The notes under the pieces were generated by a model. That model did no database searches. It was not told where the DNA came from and saw nothing but the letters and a program-made list of their open reading frames with translations. The position numbers were made by a program, and so were the translations under genes. Positions 1-8,137 of a DNA stretch of 64,000 nucleotides are shown piece after piece. This DNA comes from RHKX01 sp046330415. GTDB taxonomy: Bacteria; Actinomycetota; Thermoleophilia; Solirubrobacterales; 70-9. How positions within the stretch are numbered: position 1 is the first letter of the stretch; every line of letters starts with the position of its first letter. Location of the stretch: positions 1 to 64,000 of the forward strand of contig JAXLSW010000021.1 in assembly GCA_046330415.1 (NCBI GenBank), read 5' to 3'.

Positions 1-834
1 CCCATCCTGACGGAATTGCACCTGCGCCCAGGTGAAACGGATCACCGCGTAGCCGCGAGTTTCGAGCCACTCCTGGCGCTTTGCGTCTTTCATCCGCTGG
101 GCTGGTGTGCGGTGCGCGTCCTCGCCGTCCAGCTCGACGATCAGCTTCCGGTCCTCCCAGGTCATGTCGGGTACGAAGCGCCCCTTCCTCACGTTCGGCT
201 CGGGGATCGGGAGGTCGAACCGCTCGCAGAGCAGGACGAAGTCGCGTTCGAAGCCGTTGGCGCACCTCGCAAGCTGGGGAAGATGGCTTGCCATCGCGGC
301 GCGCAGGGCGCGGCAGCCGGCGGGTCTTGTGCGTAGGTCCGCCTCGAGCCCCGCAAGAGTGAAGCCGAGCTTCCGGTCGTACTCAGCGCGACCCAGCACC
401 AGACGCAGCGAGTCTTGGTTGAGGTCGGTTGAGGCCACGAGCAGCGCGCGGGGCAATGGGACAACCGGAACGCCCTCGTGCACCGCGCGTCGGATCCCGG
501 GGGGATGCCGGATCACGAGACCTGGCCGGGAGCGCGAGAACCCGGGCGCGTCGATGTGGATCGCATCGGGCTCGCGGTGCAGGAGGCCGCGCCACCAGAG
601 GTTCGAGAGTCCGGTGAGCCCAGCTCCCCTTCCCGCGTACAGAAGCGCTGCGACGAGCCTCCCGGCCGAGGGCAGGTCGCGGCGCCCCCATGCGTAGACA
701 CCGGGCCAGATGCGGAACATCCGCCCGTTCCGGAGCAGCCAGCTGATCTGGGTGTCGGTGATTCCGGCCTCCAGCAGCTGCCAGCGCGCGATCGCGCCGA
801 ACTGCCGCTCGACAACTTCAGCGACGCGACGCAT
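1..834 (-). CDS. DUF559 / AbiEi-antitoxin-like protein (partial, 3' end off window)
   Basis: The reading frame is open on the minus strand from about 840 to the window edge, with no stop, so only the N-terminal ~278 residues are visible. An N-terminal winged-helix-like segment (FGAIARWQLLEAGITDTQIS, then a Trp-Pro-Gly-Val-Tyr-Ala turn) is the pattern of AbiEi-type antitoxin domains. The C-terminal part carries the DUF559 (PD-(D/E)xK nuclease-fold) signature: VPDMTW, then IVELDGEDAHR and a following Lys-Arg-rich helix. Such proteins are common in Actinobacteria and are usually annotated as hypothetical or as type IV antitoxin-domain proteins; their role is not established. The start is ATG at 834 or TTG at 840, the latter with a GGAGG 8 nt upstream. 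No partner toxin is visible. It is divergent from murD. Confidence 0.8.
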   Translation of the reverse strand, partial: MRRVAEVVERQFGAIARWQLLEAGITDTQISWLLRNGRMFRIWPGVYAWGRRDLPSAGRLVAALLYAGRGAGLTGLSNLWWRGLLHREPDAIHIDAPGFSRSRPGLVIRHPPGIRRAVHEGVPVVPLPRALLVASTDLNQDSLRLVLGRAEYDRKLGFTLAGLEADLRTRPAGCRALRAAMASHLPQLARCANGFERDFVLLCERFDLPIPEPNVRKGRFVPDMTWEDRKLIVELDGEDAHRTPAQRMKDAKRQEWLETRGYAVIRFTWAQVQFRQDG

Positions 835-911
835 TCGCAATCGCTGGTCCTCCAGACTTGTGATTGCGAATACGTGACCCACCCGAGGGAGCGTGGTCGC
901 TCGGGTGTCAC
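833..911. promoter_or_regulatory. Two tandem inverted repeats at the 5' end of the DUF559 gene
   Basis: ATTCGCAATC (833-842) and GATTGCGAAT (862-871) form a perfect 10-bp inverted repeat around a 19-nt loop. The loop holds the GGAGG of the minus-strand gene, and the left arm overlaps its start codon. Directly next to it, GTGACCCACCCGAG (874-887) and CTCGGGTGTCAC (900-911) form a second inverted repeat with a 2-nt bulge. Either could be an autoregulatory operator or an RNA hairpin. The function is inferred. Confidence 0.5.
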
Positions 912-1051
912 AGATCCAGACGCACATGTCAGGAAGGTGAGACGGATCTGCGCCGATTCGGGCACGGATGACCGCGGGACCCTCTCGTGCGCGAATCCGG
1001 GCGCGACCCGCGCAGGGGGCGCGGCGCGCCCGGCGAAGAAGGGACGCGGTT

Positions 1052-2431
1052 ATGTCCACCAGCGATCCCGCACGCTCGCCGCTTCCCCCCGGCCCCTTTC
1101 TGGTCGTCGGCCTGGCGCGCTCCGGCGTTGCGGCCGCCGAAGCGCTGATCGCGCTCGGCGCGCGCGTGTACGGCACTGACTCCGGGAATCCTCCCGGAGC
1201 GGGAAGGCTTGCGGAGCTCGGCGTCGAACTCCAACTGGATGGCGACGGGATCCGGCTGCTCGACAACGTGAAGACCGTGGTCAAGAGCCCCGGCGTGCCG
1301 GCCGAGGCGCCGGTCGTCGCCGCGGCCCGCGAGCGCGGCCTCGACGTGATCGGGGAGCTCGAGCTCGGATGGCGCCTGCTGCCGAACCGATTCGCCGCGA
1401 TCACCGGGACCAACGGCAAGACGACCACCGCCGAATGGCTCGGCCACACCCTCCGGGAGGCCGGGATGGACGTCGCGGTGGCCGGCAACGTCGGCCGGCC
1501 GCTCGCCTCGCTCCCCGGGGAGGTCGACCCCGCCGCGACCATCGTCTGCGAGTGCTCGTCCTTCCAGCTGGAGGACTCGCGCGCATTCGCACCTGAGGTG
1601 GCGGTGCTGCTCAACGTCACCCCCGACCACCTGGACCGGCACGGGACGCTCGCCGCCTACGCCGAGGCGAAGCTGCGGATCTTCAGCAACCAGACGGCCG
1701 AGGACACGGCGATCGTCGACGCCGACGATCCCGTCGTCGGCCAGATCGAGCTGCCCGGCGAGGGGATCCGAGAGCCGTTCGGCATCGATGCCTGCGCCGA
1801 CGAGCAGCGCTGCGCCGTCAGCTTCGCCGACGGCGAGATCCGCGACTCCGGCGGCGTCCTCGTCCGCGCTGAGGAGCTCCCGCTCGCCGGCGAGCACAAC
1901 GTCCGCAACGCGCTGGCCGTGGCCGCCGCCGCGCTGGCGAGCGGCGCCGACCGGGAGGGCGTCGCCCGCGGTCTGCGCACCTTCGCCGGGGTCCCGCACC
2001 GCCTCGAGCGGGTCCGCGAGCTCGGCGGCGTCGTCTACGTCAACGACTCGAAGGCAACCAACGTCGCCGCGGCCGCGGCAGCGCTCGCGTCGTTCGGGAC
2101 CGGCGTCCACGCGATCCTCGGCGGCTCCCTGAAGGGGGGCGGCTTTGAGGACCTCAGCCCCGCCGTGATCGCTCACTGCGCCGCCTGCTACCTGATCGGC
2201 GAGGCCGCCCCGAGCCTGCGCGCGGACCTCGCCGACACCGGCGTCCCGCTGCACGACAGCGGCGATCTCGCCACCGCCATCACCGAGGCCGCCGCCGCGG
2301 CCGGTCCCGGCGAGACCGTCCTGCTCGCTCCGGCCTGCGCGAGCTTCGACGCCTTCCGCGACTACGAGGAGCGCGGCGAGCGCTTCCGCGAGCTGGTCGC
2401 CGCGCTGAGCGGCGGGGGGGACGACGCATGA
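1052..2431 (+). CDS. murD: UDP-N-acetylmuramoyl-L-alanine--D-glutamate ligase MurD
   Basis: This cytoplasmic Mur ligase adds D-glutamate to UDP-MurNAc-L-alanine in peptidoglycan precursor synthesis, using ATP. The N-terminal Rossmann-like domain starts FLVVGLARSGVA. The ATP P-loop GTNGKTTT is at residues 119-126. ECSSFQLE, LLNVTPDHLDRH and the C-terminal HRLERV and NDSKATN motifs are all in family order. The length of 459 residues is normal. I chose ATG 1052, preceded by AGAAGGGA, because a longer open frame from 968 encodes only low-complexity Arg/Ala. It is the first gene of the division/wall cluster here. The expected upstream partners (murE, murF, mraY) are not adjacent. It overlaps ftsW by 4 nt (ATGA). 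Confidence 0.96.
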   Translation: MSTSDPARSPLPPGPFLVVGLARSGVAAAEALIALGARVYGTDSGNPPGAGRLAELGVELQLDGDGIRLLDNVKTVVKSPGVPAEAPVVAAARERGLDVIGELELGWRLLPNRFAAITGTNGKTTTAEWLGHTLREAGMDVAVAGNVGRPLASLPGEVDPAATIVCECSSFQLEDSRAFAPEVAVLLNVTPDHLDRHGTLAAYAEAKLRIFSNQTAEDTAIVDADDPVVGQIELPGEGIREPFGIDACADEQRCAVSFADGEIRDSGGVLVRAEELPLAGEHNVRNALAVAAAALASGADREGVARGLRTFAGVPHRLERVRELGGVVYVNDSKATNVAAAAAALASFGTGVHAILGGSLKGGGFEDLSPAVIAHCAACYLIGEAAPSLRADLADTGVPLHDSGDLATAITEAAAAAGPGETVLLAPACASFDAFRDYEERGERFRELVAALSGGGDDA

Positions 2432-3792
2432 GCAGCACCGCCGGATCGCTGCGGGGTCTCCGCTTCGGCCGCCGTCGCCGCACCAAGCCCAAGTCGGGAT
2501 CGAAGGCGAAGGCCCGTCCGAAGGCCCCCGCTCGCTCGCTCGAGTACTCGCTGCTGCTGACGGCGACGATGTGCCTGCTCGCGTTCGGCGTCGTCATGGT
2601 CTTCAGCGCGAGCTCGAGCGCGTCGCTGCTCGGCGCCACCGGCGACGGCGCCTACTACCTCAAGCGCACCCTGATGTTCGGCGCCTTCGGCCTGCTCGCC
2701 CTTCACGTCCTCGCTCGCTACGGTCTCGGCGCCGTCCGCACGCTCACCCCGCTCTTCCTCATCGGCGCCGTCTTCCTGCTGCTTGCGACCAAGGTGATCG
2801 GTGCCGAGGTGAACGGCGCCCAGCGCTGGATCGTCCTCGGCCCCGTCCAGATCCAGGCCTCCGAGATCGCGAAGGTCTCGCTGATGCTCTACGGCGCCCA
2901 CATCCTCGCCGAGCGCCCGCAGATGACCCGCGATCTGCGCAGCCTGCGGCCGTTCCTGCTGGTCGCCGGGGCGATCATCGCGCTGATCGTCGTCGAGCCC
3001 GACCTCGGCACCGGCATGGTCACCGCCTTCTCGGTCACGGCCCTGCTGATCGCCGCCGGGGTGCAGATCCGCCACCTCGCCATGCTCGCGGGGGCAATCG
3101 GCTTCATCGTCTTCATCGCGGTCCTCATGGAGCCCTACCGGATGGCCCGCCTGACGAGCTTCATCAACCCGAGCGCCGATGCCTCCGGCGCCGGCTTTCA
3201 GGGGATGCAGGCGTCGATCGCCCTCGGCTCCGGCGGCCTCTTCGGGACCGGCATCGGCGAGAGCGTCCAGAAGGCCTTCTACCTGCCCGAGGCCCACACC
3301 GACATGATCGCCGCGGTGATCGGCGAGGAGCTCGGGCTGCTCGGGATCACGATCCTCTGCGGCCTCTACATGATGTTCGGGTATGCGGGCTTCAGGACCG
3401 CCCAGCGCGCGAAGGACCGCTACGGTCGCCTGCTCGCCGCCGCTCTGACGGCGATGATCATGGTCCAGGCCTCGATCAACCTCTTCGCGGTCCTCGGCCT
3501 CGCGCCGCTGACCGGGGTAACCCTCCCATTCGTCTCCTACGGCAACAGCAGCCTGATAGTCACCCTCGCGGCGGTCGGTCTGCTGCTCAACATCGCCAAC
3601 GGGGGGACGGCGGCGGCCGGCGCGAGCGGATCGGCGGCGGGCCGCGGCTCGAGCGGATTCCGGCTCCTCGACGGCGGCGGTGCCGGCGGCAGCGCGCGCA
3701 GCGGAGGTCGGCGTGCCACGAGTAGTCATCGCAGCCGGAGGCACAGCGGGGCACGTAGTGCCCGCGCTGGCAGTCGCCGACGCGCTCGTTGA
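2428..3792 (+). CDS. ftsW: Lipid II polymerase / division protein FtsW
   Basis: SEDS-family integral membrane glycosyltransferase that polymerises lipid II at the division septum with a partner class B PBP. After a ~38-residue very basic cytoplasmic N-terminus come about ten hydrophobic segments. SEDS hallmarks include VVMVFSASS, NGAQRWI, the VEPDLGTGMV region, and the late FVSYGNSSL motif. Its start overlaps the murD stop by 4 nt. The 3' end is unusual: a Gly/Ala/Ser/Arg-rich tail of about 70 residues follows the last membrane segment, and its final 80 nt overlap the murG start in another frame. RodA is the paralogue to exclude, but the murD-murG context supports FtsW. Confidence 0.93.
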   Translation: MSSTAGSLRGLRFGRRRRTKPKSGSKAKARPKAPARSLEYSLLLTATMCLLAFGVVMVFSASSSASLLGATGDGAYYLKRTLMFGAFGLLALHVLARYGLGAVRTLTPLFLIGAVFLLLATKVIGAEVNGAQRWIVLGPVQIQASEIAKVSLMLYGAHILAERPQMTRDLRSLRPFLLVAGAIIALIVVEPDLGTGMVTAFSVTALLIAAGVQIRHLAMLAGAIGFIVFIAVLMEPYRMARLTSFINPSADASGAGFQGMQASIALGSGGLFGTGIGESVQKAFYLPEAHTDMIAAVIGEELGLLGITILCGLYMMFGYAGFRTAQRAKDRYGRLLAAALTAMIMVQASINLFAVLGLAPLTGVTLPFVSYGNSSLIVTLAAVGLLLNIANGGTAAAGASGSAAGRGSSGFRLLDGGGAGGSARSGGRRATSSHRSRRHSGARSARAGSRRRAR

Positions 3793-4792
3793 GCGCGGTG
3801 CCGAGGTCTCCTTCGCTGGGACCCGCGAACGTGCCGAGGCGAAGCTCGTCCCCGCCGCGGGATACGAGATCGACTTCCTGGCCGTGCGCGGGATCGACCG
3901 CAAGAACCCGCTGAAGGCGGCGGCCGCGCTGGCGCGCGCGGGCGCAGCCGTTCCGGTCGCCCGGCGGCTCCTGCGCCGCCGCGACGCCGACGTCGTCATG
4001 GGAGGAGGCGGCTACGTCGCCGCGCCGGTCGGGGCGGCCGCCCGCTCCCTGCGGATCCCGGTGGTCCTAACCGAGGCCGACAGCCACCTCGGGATGGCCA
4101 ACAGGCTGCTCGCCTCCAGGTCTCGCCGGGTCTGCCTCGCCTTCCCGATCGAAGGGCTCGAGGGTGAGCGCTACCTCGTCACCGGGAGACCGGTCCCTAA
4201 GGCGATCCTGACCGCCGACCGCGAGGCCGCCCGCCGCCGGTTCGCCATCCCCGCCGAGGCTCCGGCCGTGCTCATCTTCGGCGGCAGCCTCGGCGCGCTG
4301 ACGATCAACCGCTCCGCCGCCACCGCGTTCGGGCCTGGCGGGGTCGCCGCCGACCATCCCTTCCACGTCCTCCACATCACCGGCTCCCGCGACTACGCCG
4401 AGCTGGCGGCCCAGCTCGACGGCGCCGAGCGTTACACGCTGCTCGAGTACGAGCCCGATCTCGGCGACGCGCTCGCGGCAGTCGACCTCGTCCTCGCCCG
4501 ATCGGGCGGTTCCGTCTTCGAGCTGACCGCGGCGGGTAAGCCCGCGGTCCTCGTTCCCTATCCCTACGCCTCGGCGATGCATCAGCACACCAACGCGCGT
4601 TGGATGCAGAGCGCCGGGGCGGCGGTCGTCGTCGAGGACGACGAGCTCACCCCCGAGCGCCTGGCCGGCGCGGTGGCGGAGCTGCTCGGCGACCCGGCGA
4701 AGCTCGCTGCGATGGCGGCCGCCTCGCTGGCGCTCGCCAAGCCGGACGCCGCCGAGCGAATTGCCGACGAAGTCCTGGGAGCGCTGGCGTGA
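3713..4792 (+). CDS. murG: UDP-GlcNAc--undecaprenyl-PP-MurNAc-pentapeptide GlcNAc transferase MurG
   Basis: Peripheral membrane GT-B glycosyltransferase that converts lipid I to lipid II. The glycine-rich N-terminal loop AAGGTAGHVVPALA (from residue 7) and the later GGGGYV, TEADSH, FGGSLGA and LVLARSGGSVFELTAAGKPA motifs are diagnostic. The GTG start at 3713 follows GGAGG by about 6 nt and gives 359 residues. An open extension back to 3680 adds no family similarity. The start lies inside ftsW, an overlap of 80 nt. The stop overlaps the GTG of murC. Confidence 0.95.
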   Translation: MPRVVIAAGGTAGHVVPALAVADALVERGAEVSFAGTRERAEAKLVPAAGYEIDFLAVRGIDRKNPLKAAAALARAGAAVPVARRLLRRRDADVVMGGGGYVAAPVGAAARSLRIPVVLTEADSHLGMANRLLASRSRRVCLAFPIEGLEGERYLVTGRPVPKAILTADREAARRRFAIPAEAPAVLIFGGSLGALTINRSAATAFGPGGVAADHPFHVLHITGSRDYAELAAQLDGAERYTLLEYEPDLGDALAAVDLVLARSGGSVFELTAAGKPAVLVPYPYASAMHQHTNARWMQSAGAAVVVEDDELTPERLAGAVAELLGDPAKLAAMAAASLALAKPDAAERIADEVLGALA

Positions 4793-6282
4793 GCGGCGCG
4801 ACGCCCAACGGCACCGAGGGCACCGGCGGGATCGGTGGCGAGGCGGACTTCGCCGATCGCGAGCTGCACTTCATCGCGATCGGCGGTGCGGGGATGAGCG
4901 CTCTGGCGCTCGCCTGCCACGCCCTCGGCGCTCGCGTCAGCGGCTCCGACCGCTCCGAGTCGGGATACGTCGAGCGGCTCCGGGCCGCCGGGATCGAGCC
5001 GTTGATCGGCCATGACGCCGACGCGGTTCCGCCCGGGGCGGACGTCGTCGTCTCGACCGCGATCCCCGACGACAACGTCGAGCTCCGCCGCGCCCGCGAG
5101 CGGGGCCAGCGCGAGATCCATCGCGGCCGGCTCCTCGCCGAGCTCTGCGCGACCAAGCGCCTGATCGCCGTCGCCGGTGCGCACGGCAAGACGACCACCT
5201 CGGGGATGCTCGCCCACTGCCTGAGCCGAGCCGGCGCCGAGCCGGCCTTCTTGCTCGGTGGCGAGCTGCCGGGAGCCGGACCGGATGGCGCCCCCGCCAA
5301 CGCCGGCTGGGGGACGGGGGAGTGGATCGTGGCCGAAGCTGACGAGAGCGACGGCAGCTTCCTCGAGCTCGCGCCGGAAGTGGCCGCGGTCACCAACGTC
5401 GAGCTGGATCACCACTCCCACTGGGGTGGGGAGCGGGAGCTGATCGCCGCCTTCGCGCGCTTCACAGGACCGGCCGCCGCGGTCGTCAGGCCGGCCGGAC
5501 CGAAGCTCGCAGCCCTCGACGGGGCGGGGTCGATCGCGACGTTCGCGCTGAGCGAGCCGGGTGCTCCACCTCCCGCGGCGGCGAGCGTCCTCGCAACCGA
5601 CATCCAACCCGTGGAGGGCGGCAGCACCTTCACGCTCATCTCAGCGGAGGCCGGCGAGCAGCGGGTCCGCCTCGCTGTCCCCGGCCGCCACAACGTCATC
5701 GACGCGACCTGCGCCATCGCAGCCCTGATCGAGGCGCGGCGGTTGGATCCGGGGCTGCCACCGACCGAGGAGCTGGTCGCCGCGCTCGCGACCTTCCCCG
5801 GGATGGCCCGCAGGCTCGAGCGCAAGGGTGAGCACCGCGGCGCCCTCGTCTACGACGACTACGCCCACCATCCGACCGAGGTCGAGGCGTCCCTGCGCGC
5901 CCTGCGCGAGCTCCCCCGGCCGCCGGGAGGGCGGCTGATCGCCGTCTTCCAACCGCACCTGTACTCGCGGACGAAAGCGCTCGCATCCCGCTTCGGCCGG
6001 GCGCTCGCCCTCGCCGACGAGGTCGCCGTCCTCGACGTCTATCCGGCCCGGGAGCAACCGGTTGGTCCCCTCGAGGGCGTCAGCGGGCTGCAGGTGGCCG
6101 AAGCCGCCGCCGACGCCGCGCCCGGCAAGCGGGTCCGCTGGCTCGGTGGGCTGGGCGTGGCTGCCGACGCGCTCGCCGCCGACGAGGGCATCGGGCCCGG
6201 TGACATCGTGGTGACGATCGGGGCCGGCGACGTGGTCAGGGTCGCCGAGCGGCTCGTGGGCGATCACGGGAGAGCTTCGTGA
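4789..6282 (+). CDS. murC: UDP-N-acetylmuramate--L-alanine ligase MurC
   Basis: First Mur ligase of the stem peptide, adding L-alanine to UDP-MurNAc. A ~24-residue Gly-rich N-terminal extension precedes the nucleotide-binding IAIGGAGMSALA motif. The ATP P-loop AGAHGKTTT is near residues 129-137. EADESDGSF, NVELDHHSHW and DDYAHHPTEV follow in family order. The length is 497 residues. The GTG start at 4789 overlaps the murG stop (GTGA), and the stop overlaps murB the same way, so translational coupling along the operon is likely. Confidence 0.96.
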   Translation: MSGATPNGTEGTGGIGGEADFADRELHFIAIGGAGMSALALACHALGARVSGSDRSESGYVERLRAAGIEPLIGHDADAVPPGADVVVSTAIPDDNVELRRARERGQREIHRGRLLAELCATKRLIAVAGAHGKTTTSGMLAHCLSRAGAEPAFLLGGELPGAGPDGAPANAGWGTGEWIVAEADESDGSFLELAPEVAAVTNVELDHHSHWGGERELIAAFARFTGPAAAVVRPAGPKLAALDGAGSIATFALSEPGAPPPAAASVLATDIQPVEGGSTFTLISAEAGEQRVRLAVPGRHNVIDATCAIAALIEARRLDPGLPPTEELVAALATFPGMARRLERKGEHRGALVYDDYAHHPTEVEASLRALRELPRPPGGRLIAVFQPHLYSRTKALASRFGRALALADEVAVLDVYPAREQPVGPLEGVSGLQVAEAAADAAPGKRVRWLGGLGVAADALAADEGIGPGDIVVTIGAGDVVRVAERLVGDHGRAS

Positions 6283-7193
6283 GCGATCCGGAGGGACTCG
6301 AGCGCGACTACCCGCTGGCGCGGCTGACCACCGTTCGCGCGGGCGGCAGCGGCGACATGTTCGCCCGCGCCGGCAGCGAGGAGCAGCTCCTCGCCCTGCT
6401 CGCCTTCGCCGACGCCGAGGGCGCGCAGGTAGGAGTGGTGGGCTCGGGATCGAACCTCCTCATATCGGACGACGGATTTCGAGGACTCGTGCTGAAGCTG
6501 GACCGTGATCTCGCGACGATCGAGCGCGATGGCGACCGCGTGCGCTGCGGCGGTGGCGCCCGCCTGCCGTCGGCCGCGGCGAAGTCGGCCGGCTGGGGCC
6601 TCTCGGGCCTCGAGTTCGGGGTCAACATCCCCGGGAGCGTCGGCGGCGCGGTGCGGATGAACGCCAACGCCTACGGCGGTGAGCTCGCCCGCACCCTCGA
6701 GTGGGTCAACGTCTGCACCGCCGGCGGCGCCGAGCGCCGCGTCCCAGATCAGCTCGGCTTCTCCTACCGGCGCTCGAACCTCCAGGAGGGCGAGGTCGTC
6801 TCCTCGGCCTCGTTCCTGCTCGAGCCCGCCGAGGTCGACGCCGTCAAGGCGACGCTCGCCGGGATGCGGACGAAACGCCGCGAGGCGCAGCCCTCCGGGA
6901 TCAAGACGTTCGGCTCGACCTTCAAGAACCCCGACGACCCCCGAGCCGAGGGTCGCTCCGCCGGGATGCTGCTCGACGCCGCCGGCTGCCGCGGCCTCAC
7001 CGTCGGCGGCGCCCGCTTCTCCGTCAAGCACGCCAACTTCGTCGAGAACATGGGGGAGGCCACCACCGCCGACATCCTCGAGCTGATGTCGGCGGGGCGC
7101 CGTCGTGTCTTCGACCTGTGCGGGGTGACGCTCGAGCCCGAGGTCCAGGTCCTCGGCGAGGTCGACTGGCCGGCGGGCTGGGAGCTCTCCTGA
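6279..7193 (+). CDS. murB: UDP-N-acetylenolpyruvoylglucosamine reductase MurB
   Basis: FAD enzyme that reduces UDP-GlcNAc-enolpyruvate with NADPH to give UDP-MurNAc. The FAD-binding signature VGSGSNLL is at residues 54-61. FGVNIPGSVGGAVRMNA follows, then the GSTFKNP loop and the C-terminal AGMLLDAAG and VKHANF motifs. The 304-residue length and gene position are as expected. Its GTG start overlaps the murC stop and its TGA shares a base with the ftsQ ATG. Confidence 0.95.
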   Translation: MSDPEGLERDYPLARLTTVRAGGSGDMFARAGSEEQLLALLAFADAEGAQVGVVGSGSNLLISDDGFRGLVLKLDRDLATIERDGDRVRCGGGARLPSAAAKSAGWGLSGLEFGVNIPGSVGGAVRMNANAYGGELARTLEWVNVCTAGGAERRVPDQLGFSYRRSNLQEGEVVSSASFLLEPAEVDAVKATLAGMRTKRREAQPSGIKTFGSTFKNPDDPRAEGRSAGMLLDAAGCRGLTVGGARFSVKHANFVENMGEATTADILELMSAGRRRVFDLCGVTLEPEVQVLGEVDWPAGWELS

Positions 7194-7936
7194 TGGGTGG
7201 CAGGGTCCTCTCGCGCCTGCCCGCGGTCCGGATGCCGCGGATGCCGCGCTGGCACATCGCTCGCCGTCGCCTGATCGCCGCGGCCCTCGTCCTCGCCGTC
7301 CTCCTCGCCGCCTACATGCTGTGGTTCCGCGATTCGAGCTTCGTCCGCGTGAACGACGTCAACGTCGTCGGTGCCGACGACGACGCCGCGGTGGCGTCGG
7401 CCCTCGAGGCGGCCGCCGAGGGCCAGAGCACGCTCGACTTCGACGTCGGCGCGCTGCGGGCAGCCGTCGCCGACGAACCGTCGGTGGCCGGTGTCGAGGC
7501 GAATGCCGACTTCCCGCACGGGGTGACCGTCACCGTCGACCTGCGCACCCCCGCCGGCTACATCGACGGTGACGGCGGCACCGTGGTCGCCGGCGACGGC
7601 ACCGTCCTGCAGACGGGTGTCGATCACCCCGACGGCCTTCCCCTGATCGCCGCCGAAGCGCAGGCTTCCGGGAATCGCGTGAGCGGTGATGCGCTGGTCG
7701 CGGCGGAGGTGCTCGGTGGTGCGCCGCCGGTGCTCGCGCCCCAGGTCGAAGGCGTCGAGGTAGACAAGAAGCTCGGTCCGGTCGCGACCCTCAACGGAGG
7801 TGTCGAGATCCGCTTCGGAGACTCGTCTCGCTCCGATCTGAAGTGGAAGGCGGTCGCCGCGGTGCTCGCCGATCCGAGCTTCATAACCGCCAACTACCTC
7901 GACGTATCCGAGCCGTCTCGGCCGGTCGCGGGCTGA
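7193..7936 (+). CDS. ftsQ: Cell division protein FtsQ/DivIB (POTRA domain)
   Basis: Bitopic divisome protein of 247 residues. A basic N-terminus rich in Arg/Pro/Met is followed by one membrane helix (about residues 22-42) and an extracytoplasmic POTRA domain starting FVRVNDVNVVGADDD. The FtsQ-type C-terminal part then follows. Sequence identity in this family is always low, so the call rests on topology, POTRA pattern and place between murB and ftsZ. ftsA is absent, as is usual in Actinobacteria. The ATG shares one base with the murB stop (TGATG). Confidence 0.88.
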   Translation: MGGRVLSRLPAVRMPRMPRWHIARRRLIAAALVLAVLLAAYMLWFRDSSFVRVNDVNVVGADDDAAVASALEAAAEGQSTLDFDVGALRAAVADEPSVAGVEANADFPHGVTVTVDLRTPAGYIDGDGGTVVAGDGTVLQTGVDHPDGLPLIAAEAQASGNRVSGDALVAAEVLGGAPPVLAPQVEGVEVDKKLGPVATLNGGVEIRFGDSSRSDLKWKAVAAVLADPSFITANYLDVSEPSRPVAG

Positions 7937-7958
7937 TCCCGCAACCCTCGATCCGCTC

Positions 7959-8016
7959 TTGAGATCGGCCCAAGTCTCAATTCCTGCTTGAGACAGCGAT
8001 CTTGCAGCGGTCTCAA
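7959..8016. repeat. TTGAGA/TCTCAA alternating motifs upstream of ftsZ
   Basis: TTGAGA occurs at 7959-7964 and 7988-7993, and its complement TCTCAA at 7975-7980 and 8011-8016. The middle two form a perfect 7-bp inverted repeat, GTCTCAA(7974-7980)/TTGAGAC(7988-7994), around a 7-nt loop. One more CTCTCAA lies at 8084-8090. The array lies between the ftsQ stop and the ftsZ promoter. It could be an operator for ftsZ or a weak terminator; no T-tract follows. Confidence 0.5.
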
Positions 8017-8023
8017 CCGCGCG

Positions 8024-8052
8024 TTGACACCCACCCGAGGTTCGCTTACTTT
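8024..8052 (+). promoter_or_regulatory. ftsZ promoter
   Basis: TTGACA at 8024-8029 and TACTTT at 8047-8052 are separated by 17 nt, a good match to a housekeeping-sigma promoter. This would give ftsZ its own transcript with a ~75-nt leader, in addition to read-through from the mur operon. AAAGGATGTGA upstream of the ATG at 8138 provides a ribosome-binding site. Confidence 0.75.
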
Positions 8053-8137
8053 TCCTGCGGTTTAACGGGAGCTAACGTCCAAACTCTCAACTCTCACTCA
8101 ACCCCCGGACGGAACCAGAAAAGGATGTGAACCCCAA

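Noticed and set aside
2362..3999. 545-codon minus-strand open frame across ftsW
   Set aside because: Low-complexity Arg/Glu/Gly-rich translation antisense to a clear ftsW; typical shadow in GC-rich DNA.
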